DNA of 9,162 nt. Origin: FEN-1250 sp039918615. Lineage in GTDB: Bacteria > Gemmatimonadota > Gemmatimonadetes > Gemmatimonadales > Gemmatimonadaceae. Below the pieces are notes generated by a model. The model was not told the DNA's origin and ran no database searches. It was given only the letters and a program-made list of their open reading frames with translations. Every line of letters starts with the position of its first letter. Position 1 is the stretch's first letter. The position numbers and the translations under genes are program-made. Location: NCBI GenBank assembly GCA_039918615.1, contig JBDSHG010000135.1, forward strand, positions 1 to 9,162, given 5' to 3'. Shown one piece after another: positions 5,501 through 9,162 of the stretch.

Positions 5501-6448
5501 TCACTTGGACGGCCATTCCCAGAGCTCGAATTTGTTGGCGACGAGCGAGACGATACCGACGCGCGAGCGCCCGACATCCATGCTCACATCGGCGGGCTGA
5601 TACGACAGCTTCGTGATGCGCGGAACGAGCTTCAGTCCTTCGAGGGTGGAGACGCTCGAGTCGTTCCAACTGGTGATGAGAATCGCACCGTTGGGCTCGA
5701 TCTCGACGCCGTCGAACATCCCCTTGCCTGGCGCGATGTCCTTCGGGCCGGGATCGCCGACCCTCCATTCCTGCACGGAGGGGCCGGCGAACGGCGCGAC
5801 CACGAATCGCTTCGCGCGCGGGTCCCATCCGATGCCGTCGGGCTCCGAAAAGAGTGCGCTGGACGCGCCGACGCTGATGCTGCGATCGTGCGCGACCTTG
5901 AGAATCCGGTCCGGCCCCGGATGATTCATCTTGCCGTCCGCGCCGATTTGAACGCCGGTGTCGGTGATGTAGATCTCGCCCGTCGAATCGAACGCGAGGT
6001 CGTTGAGGAAGAGCGCCTTCAACGGCGAGAGATCGATCGTGATGTACGGCTTGCCGCTCTTCGTGTCGAAGCCGCGGAGCTTGTCGACATCGAGCACCCA
6101 GAGCGTGTCGCCCTGCACGCGCGAGCCCATCGGCGCATCGAGCAGCACGCTGTCGCGTCCGCCCTGAATGAAGTGGAGCGAATCCATGACGCCATCGGCG
6201 GAGATGCGTGAGATGAAGCCGTTGCCGTCCTTCACGCCCGGCGAGCCGTTCACATTGCTGATGAAGTAGACGTTCTGCGCGGGGTCGAACGACAGCGCCT
6301 CGGGCTGCGAGAGCCCGTCGACGACGGCGATGCGCTGCGGCGCCTGCGACGCGGTCTTCGCGGCGTCCTTCGGCGCGCACGCGGTGGGCGCTGCGATGAG
6401 AACGAAGGCGGATGCGATGGCGAGCAGTGATGCGATCGGACGGGACAT
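5501..6448 (-). CDS. exported SMP-30/gluconolactonase-like beta-propeller protein
   Basis: The 315-residue protein probably works outside the inner membrane. Residues 1-23 form a signal sequence. A cysteine at 24 in PTAC could be a lipid attachment site, but Pro at the -3 position makes this a weak lipobox. The body has repeated propeller blades of the SMP-30/NHL type: GLSQPEALSFD (with Glu50), FLNDLAFDSTGEIYITDTG (Asn149) and SEPDGIGWD (Asp204). These three acidic or amide positions resemble the metal ligands of gluconolactonases, which open sugar lactones; a non-catalytic binding role is the alternative. The start at ATG 6448-6446 is supported by GGAGA 7 nt upstream. It lies 41 bp after the aldo/keto reductase and 41 bp before the sugar dehydrogenase-like gene. 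A dehydrogenase that forms lactones beside a lactonase-like protein makes biochemical sense, but the pairing is inference. Confidence 0.8.
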   Translation of the reverse strand: MSRPIASLLAIASAFVLIAAPTACAPKDAAKTASQAPQRIAVVDGLSQPEALSFDPAQNVYFISNVNGSPGVKDGNGFISRISADGVMDSLHFIQGGRDSVLLDAPMGSRVQGDTLWVLDVDKLRGFDTKSGKPYITIDLSPLKALFLNDLAFDSTGEIYITDTGVQIGADGKMNHPGPDRILKVAHDRSISVGASSALFSEPDGIGWDPRAKRFVVAPFAGPSVQEWRVGDPGPKDIAPGKGMFDGVEIEPNGAILITSWNDSSVSTLEGLKLVPRITKLSYQPADVSMDVGRSRVGIVSLVANKFELWEWPSK

Positions 6449-6455
6449 TCGGCGT

Positions 6456-6460
6456 TCTCC
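6456..6460 (-). promoter_or_regulatory. ribosome binding site deciding the SMP-30-like start
   Basis: TCTCC reads GGAGA on the minus strand, 7 nt before ATG 6448-6446. The same frame is open upstream to 6712, but that part overlaps the aldo/keto reductase gene and is Arg-rich. This site, with the signal peptide directly after the ATG, fixes the start. Confidence 0.75.
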
Positions 6461-6489
6461 GGACAGGTGGTGTTGCGTGCGATGCTCGA

Positions 6490-7482
6490 TCATCGACCGA
6501 GCGTTTTCATTGATTCGGGTGCGTAGCGATCGCCGGCGGCCGCGCCCTTCGGAGCGATCTCGTCGATGCGCGCGAGATCCGCGGGAGTGAGCATAACGTT
6601 GATCGCGCCCACGTTCTCCTCGAGGAACTCGCGGCGCTTCGTGCCGGGGATCGGCACCATGTCGTTTCCCTGTGCGAGCACCCACGCCAGCGCGAGCTGC
6701 GACGGCGTGCACCCCTTCTCGGCCGCAACCGTGCCGATGTGGCGCACGAGCTCGAGATTCTTCTCGAAGTTCTCGCCCTGGAAGCGCGGCGAGTTGCGGC
6801 GAAAGTCATCGGAGCGAAAGTCCTCGATGCTCTTGTACGCGCCCGTGAGGAAACCCCGGCCGAGCGGCGAGTACGGGACGAAGCCGATGCCGAGCGAGCG
6901 GCAGGTGGGGATGATCTCGTCCTCGGGCTCGCGGCTCCAGAGTGAGTACTCGGTCTGCAGCGCGGAGACCGGGTGCACAGCGTACGCGCGACGGAGCGTC
7001 TCCGGTCCCGCTTCGGAAAGTCCGATGTATCTGATCTTTCCTTCGCGCACGAGCTCAGCGAGCGCGCCGACCGTTTCCTCGATCGGGGTGTTGGTGTCGA
7101 CACGATGCTGATAGTAGAGATCGATCGTCTCGATGTCGAGGCGTTTGAGTGAGCCCTCGACCGAGGCGCGGACGTATTCGGGGCGGCCGTTGATGCCGCG
7201 TTTGAGCGGATCGTTCGCATCGCGCACGATGCCGAACTTGGTCGCAATGATGTACGCGTCACGATTCCCCTTGATCGCCTTGCCGACGAGCTGCTCGTTG
7301 GTGTGCGGGCCGTACATGTCCGCGGTGTCGAGGAAATTGACTCCGAGCTCGAGCGCACGATGGATCGTCGCGATCGACTCGCCCAGATCGCTACGATCGC
7401 CGTAGAACTCCGACATCCCCATGCAGCCGAGCCCCATGGCGGATGTGTCCAGTCCCTGCGTGCCGAGTTTCCGATGTTGCAT
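6490..7482 (-). CDS. aldo/keto reductase, AKR13-like
   Basis: This is a cytoplasmic NADPH-dependent reductase of aldehydes and ketones with a TIM-barrel fold and no signal peptide. It has 330 residues, normal for the family. The catalytic tetrad is complete: Asp52 and Tyr57 in LDTADMYG, Lys82 in IIATKFG and His126 in DLYYQHRVD. The cofactor-binding C-terminal part has VPIPGTKRREFLEENVGA. Opening motifs LGTQGLDTSAMGLGCMGMSEFYG are typical of the YakC/AKR13 type. The start at ATG 7482 is followed directly by the conserved N-terminus; only a weak ribosome site (GGTAA) precedes it. It is the first gene of a likely three-gene operon with the two propeller proteins. Its upstream region is just 33 nt from a terminator-like hairpin. 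The natural substrate cannot be read from sequence. Confidence 0.95.
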   Translation of the reverse strand: MQHRKLGTQGLDTSAMGLGCMGMSEFYGDRSDLGESIATIHRALELGVNFLDTADMYGPHTNEQLVGKAIKGNRDAYIIATKFGIVRDANDPLKRGINGRPEYVRASVEGSLKRLDIETIDLYYQHRVDTNTPIEETVGALAELVREGKIRYIGLSEAGPETLRRAYAVHPVSALQTEYSLWSREPEDEIIPTCRSLGIGFVPYSPLGRGFLTGAYKSIEDFRSDDFRRNSPRFQGENFEKNLELVRHIGTVAAEKGCTPSQLALAWVLAQGNDMVPIPGTKRREFLEENVGAINVMLTPADLARIDEIAPKGAAAGDRYAPESMKTLGR

Positions 7483-7515
7483 TCGTTACCGTTGGCGGGC
7501 GTGAACAAAACGAAT

Positions 7516-7549
7516 GTGCGCCCGGGGCCGCGTGTGGCTCCGGGCGCAC
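7516..7549 (-). terminator. strong hairpin terminator after the DJ-1/PfpI gene
   Basis: GTGCGCCCGGGGCC (7516-7529) pairs with GGCTCCGGGCGCAC (7536-7549): a 14-bp stem with one wobble pair and a 6-nt loop. On the minus strand it is followed by ATTCGTTTTGTT, a broken T-rich tract, so it should end transcripts of the DJ-1/PfpI gene, whose stop is 24 nt before it. The plus-strand side has no T-run. It also lies only 33 nt before the aldo/keto reductase start, so it may act as an attenuator for that gene. Confidence 0.72.
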
Positions 7550-7573
7550 GTCGTCATTGCGAGTGCTGTTCGA

Positions 7574-8161
7574 TCAAGATGCGGCGCCGGCGTGGACGGA
7601 GTCGCGTTGTGCTTCGTGGAAACCTTCGGCGAACTCCTCGATCATCTTCTTGTTGAAGGCGGGGATGTCGTCGGGCTTGCGGCTCGTGACGAGTCCGTGG
7701 TCGGTGACCACCTGCTCGTCGGTCCAATGGGCGCCGGCGTTTTTGAGGTCGGTCTTGAGCGATGGCCACGAGGTGATGTTGCGGCCGTTGACGACATTGG
7801 CTTCGATGAGGAGCCAGGGACCGTGGCAGATGGCGGCGACGGGCTTGCCGGCTTCGAAGAAGGCGCGGACGAAGCTGACGGCGTTCTCATCCATGCGGAG
7901 TTTGTCGGGATTCGCGACGCCGCCGGGGAGGAGAAGGGCATCATAGTCGTCGGCGCTCGTGCTGCCGAGTACGGTGTCCACGGTGATCATGTCGCCCGGC
8001 TTGTCGTGGTTCATGCCCTGGATGGTGCCTGACTTCAGCGAGACGACTTTTGTATTCGCGCCGGCGGCATCGAGTGCCTTGCGGGGCTCGATGAGCTCGA
8101 TCTGCTCGACACCATCGGTCGCGAGGATCGCGACGCGCTTGCCGGTGAGTATGTTTGCCAT
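7574..8161 (-). CDS. DJ-1/PfpI family protein (PfpI-type, glyoxalase/deglycase/protease-like)
   Basis: The 195-residue protein has a class-I glutamine-amidotransferase-like fold. The nucleophile is Cys112 in AAICHGPW at the strand-turn-helix elbow, followed by His113. An upstream acidic partner is Glu19 in TDGVEQIEL, matching the conserved Glu of PfpI and DJ-1. The pattern DALLLPGG (74-81) is also typical. Relatives such as PfpI, YhbO and YajL are described as stress proteins with glyoxalase, protein deglycase or weak protease activity; which one applies here cannot be told. No signal peptide is seen, so it should be cytoplasmic. AGGAG lies 8 nt before the ATG (complement of 8170-8174). It is read divergently from the carboxypeptidase-regulatory-like gene and is followed by its own terminator. 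Confidence 0.93.
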   Translation of the reverse strand: MANILTGKRVAILATDGVEQIELIEPRKALDAAGANTKVVSLKSGTIQGMNHDKPGDMITVDTVLGSTSADDYDALLLPGGVANPDKLRMDENAVSFVRAFFEAGKPVAAICHGPWLLIEANVVNGRNITSWPSLKTDLKNAGAHWTDEQVVTDHGLVTSRKPDDIPAFNKKMIEEFAEGFHEAQRDSVHAGAAS

Positions 8162-8169
8162 GGGAAGAA

Positions 8170-8174
8170 CTCCT
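8170..8174 (-). promoter_or_regulatory. ribosome binding site of the DJ-1/PfpI gene (AGGAG)
   Basis: CTCCT reads AGGAG on the minus strand, 8 nt before ATG 8161-8159, a standard spacing that confirms the start. Confidence 0.8.
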
Positions 8175-8224
8175 GATCGGTGAGTCGAAAGGGGCGCGAG
8201 GACAGCGCCTGGTACGTCTCACCT

Positions 8225-8278
8225 TTGCAAGGCATGCGCCCGACGGGTCTATAATATATGTACGCATAGCATGTCGAA
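8225..8278. promoter_or_regulatory. divergent promoter region with a shared AT-rich -10 core
   Basis: TATAAT at 8250-8255 is a perfect sigma-70-type -10 box on the plus strand, with TTGCAA (8225-8230) as a possible -35 at a long 19-nt spacing. On the minus strand the same AT block reads TATTAT (8256-8251), with TTCGAC (8278-8273) 16 nt upstream as a possible -35 for the DJ-1/PfpI gene. The AT-rich stretch TATAATATAT is unique in the spacer and lies between divergent genes, so promoter function in at least one direction is likely. Leaders would be about 80 nt each way. The exact -35 assignments are uncertain. Confidence 0.55.
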
Positions 8279-8330
8279 CGGTAGCGACCTGCGCACGAAA
8301 CGCTGGTTCGGGGGGAATGGTTCCGCGAAG

Positions 8331-8335
8331 CCGGA
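8331..8335 (+). promoter_or_regulatory. ribosome binding site of the carboxypeptidase-regulatory-like gene
   Basis: A GGAGG-type site in the run CCGGAGGCGAGCG lies about 6 nt before ATG 8344. It is the main reason for choosing this start over the open frame beginning at 8155 and over the in-frame ATG at 8371. Confidence 0.65.
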
Positions 8336-8343
8336 GGCGAGCG

Positions 8344-8874
8344 ATGCGCGTTGCGGATCGTGGTCGGCGAATGATCGACCTCGCGACCATGCTGACAATC
8401 TCGAGTACGATTTGTTGCTCTTCACGCGCTCAAATTGTGCGAAACACGATTCCGCACTCCACCGAGTCTGCGCAGGATACGACTGTGATCGTGGAGACGA
8501 CGGTCGCGATCGATTCATCTATTCCGGCCGGTGAGATTCGCGGAATAGTCGTCGATGCTCACTCGGGGGTGGAGCTGGAAGGCGTAGTCGTCTGGATGGA
8601 AAGAAAAGGCGGGATGCCACTCGTGACACTCACGCAGTTCGGTGGCTTTTTTCGCCTCCGAGGACTGCCGGCGCATCCCATAAAGCTTCGCGCGCGATTA
8701 GTCGGTCACATCCCGCAAGTCGTCTCAGTTAATGGGCGGGTTGGCGCGCGATCTCGCATCGCACTACGTCTCTGGCATTGTAGTTCGAATCAGATGCCCG
8801 TTGGAGACAAATGCGTGACGGGCTTTCGAGTTGGAGGAGGCGTTATTTCTCCGATTCCTGCGTCACGTCCGTAG
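8344..8874 (+). CDS. secreted protein with one carboxypeptidase-regulatory-like (CarboxypepD_reg) domain
   Basis: The 176-residue protein starts at ATG 8344, chosen because GGAGG lies 6 nt upstream and a signal peptide follows; the open frame upstream to 8155 overlaps the DJ-1/PfpI start. Residues 1-29 have an Arg-rich start, a hydrophobic core and a possible cleavage at Ser-Arg-Ala. Residues about 63-140 form a beta-sandwich of the carboxypeptidase regulatory-like type: GEIRGIVVDAHSGVELEGVVV, then TLTQFGGFFRLRGLP, then a strand pattern ending IALRLW. In larger proteins this domain is an accessory fold at the N-terminus of TonB-dependent receptors or peptidases; here it stands alone with a short Gly- and Cys-containing tail. 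More codons end in A or T than in neighbouring genes. It converges with the DUF4440-like gene, 22 bp away. The function is unknown. Confidence 0.75.
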   Translation: MRVADRGRRMIDLATMLTISSTICCSSRAQIVRNTIPHSTESAQDTTVIVETTVAIDSSIPAGEIRGIVVDAHSGVELEGVVVWMERKGGMPLVTLTQFGGFFRLRGLPAHPIKLRARLVGHIPQVVSVNGRVGARSRIALRLWHCSSNQMPVGDKCVTGFRVGGGVISPIPASRP

Positions 8875-8896
8875 GCACGTCAACCGAGTCTCAGTT

Positions 8897-9162
8897 CTAC
8901 TGCGAGAGATTCACGGGCCTCGGCGATGAGTTTCCGCCGTCGGCGACGAAGCGCCATGTGCCATCCGCCTGACGCTTCCAGACTGTGAGATAGTTGCTGT
9001 ACGAGACGTCGCTGCCGTCCTTGATGATGGCGTCCCCCGAGGTGAAGGCGAGATCGCCGGACGGCGCGGCGTCGGCGACGCGCGGCGCCCACGTGAGCGC
9101 GCCGGGGCCGAGCGGGGCGAGTGATTTCTGGATGGCGTCGTGACCGCAGGTGATCTCGCTGG
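8897..9162 (-). CDS. C-terminal part of a DUF4440/SnoaL-like (NTF2-fold) protein
   Basis: The frame is open from the right edge to a TAG stop (complement of 8897-8899), giving 87 visible residues; the start lies beyond the window. The sequence includes LTWAPRVADAAPSGDLAFTSGDA, then YSNYLTVWKRQADGTWRFVADGG. This is the characteristic last half of DUF4440 and SnoaL-like proteins: the sGDLAyTsG strand and the TvWkrq..G.WR.v.DgG ending. These small cone-shaped NTF2-fold proteins are mostly of unknown function; some relatives are isomerases or binding proteins. Whether this one is exported depends on the missing N-terminus. It converges with the carboxypeptidase-regulatory-like gene. Confidence 0.82.
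   Translation of the reverse strand, partial: SEITCGHDAIQKSLAPLGPGALTWAPRVADAAPSGDLAFTSGDAIIKDGSDVSYSNYLTVWKRQADGTWRFVADGGNSSPRPVNLSQ

Noticed and set aside
4092..6380. A single 762-codon minus-strand frame spanning two genes, suggesting a giant fusion.
   Set aside because: Only 4092-5459 has protein-like composition with a signal peptide and ribosome site. The upstream part is Arg- and Ala-rich and overlaps the SMP-30-like gene, whose own frame is clearly real.
8155..8343. Upstream extension of the carboxypeptidase-regulatory-like gene.
   Set aside because: It overlaps the DJ-1/PfpI start and the likely promoter, has no signal peptide, and the ribosome site and signal sequence point to ATG 8344.
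8880..9092. Minus-strand frame of 70 codons near the right edge.
   Set aside because: It is Arg-rich and out of frame with the DUF4440-like sequence, which runs through the same bases and has recognisable family motifs.

Overview
The window is GC-rich bacterial DNA with densely packed genes, short spacers and mostly G/C third codon positions. The gene set is an exported DPP-IV-type S9 peptidase, exported beta-propeller sugar enzymes, a lone secreted carboxypeptidase-regulatory-like domain and a DUF4440/SnoaL-like protein. This is the kind of set seen in environmental Gram-negative soil bacteria such as Gemmatimonadota. That taxonomic guess rests on gene flavour only: there is no rRNA or other marker here.

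Layout, left to right. (1) The 3' end of an unrecognised plus-strand gene (to 224). (2) A complete plus-strand dipeptidyl-peptidase-IV-like S9 peptidase (281-2599) with a signal peptide and intact catalytic triad. (3) A complete 1302-bp IS3-family insertion sequence (2674-3975) with orfA and orfB on the minus strand, a -1 frameshift heptamer, 26-bp imperfect terminal inverted repeats and a CAA target duplication. Removing the IS and one CAA restores a long intergenic hairpin: a 17-bp perfect stem, extendable to 24 paired bases with one 3-nt bulge and a 4-nt loop. The element therefore jumped into the stem of a palindrome lying between two convergent genes. (4) A minus-strand cluster read from right to left: aldo/keto reductase (7482-6490), SMP-30/gluconolactonase-like exported propeller (6448-5501) and sorbosone/PQQ-sugar-dehydrogenase-like lipoprotein (5459-4092), separated by 41-bp gaps. 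(5) A minus-strand DJ-1/PfpI-family gene (8161-7574), followed by a strong hairpin terminator just ahead of the aldo/keto reductase. (6) A divergent plus-strand secreted protein with one carboxypeptidase-regulatory-like fold (8344-8874), convergent with (7) the C-terminal part of a DUF4440/SnoaL-like protein that runs off the right edge on the minus strand.

How they may work together (inference): the reductase and two exported propellers look like one transcription unit for oxidising sugars or related alcohols and aldehydes in or near the periplasm. The DJ-1-like protein next door would fit handling of reactive carbonyls. The most unusual feature is the insertion into an intergenic palindrome, which recalls known palindrome-targeting IS3-family elements. 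No CRISPR array, tRNA, rRNA, phage gene or defence system is visible, and no gene-free stretch exceeds 300 bases.
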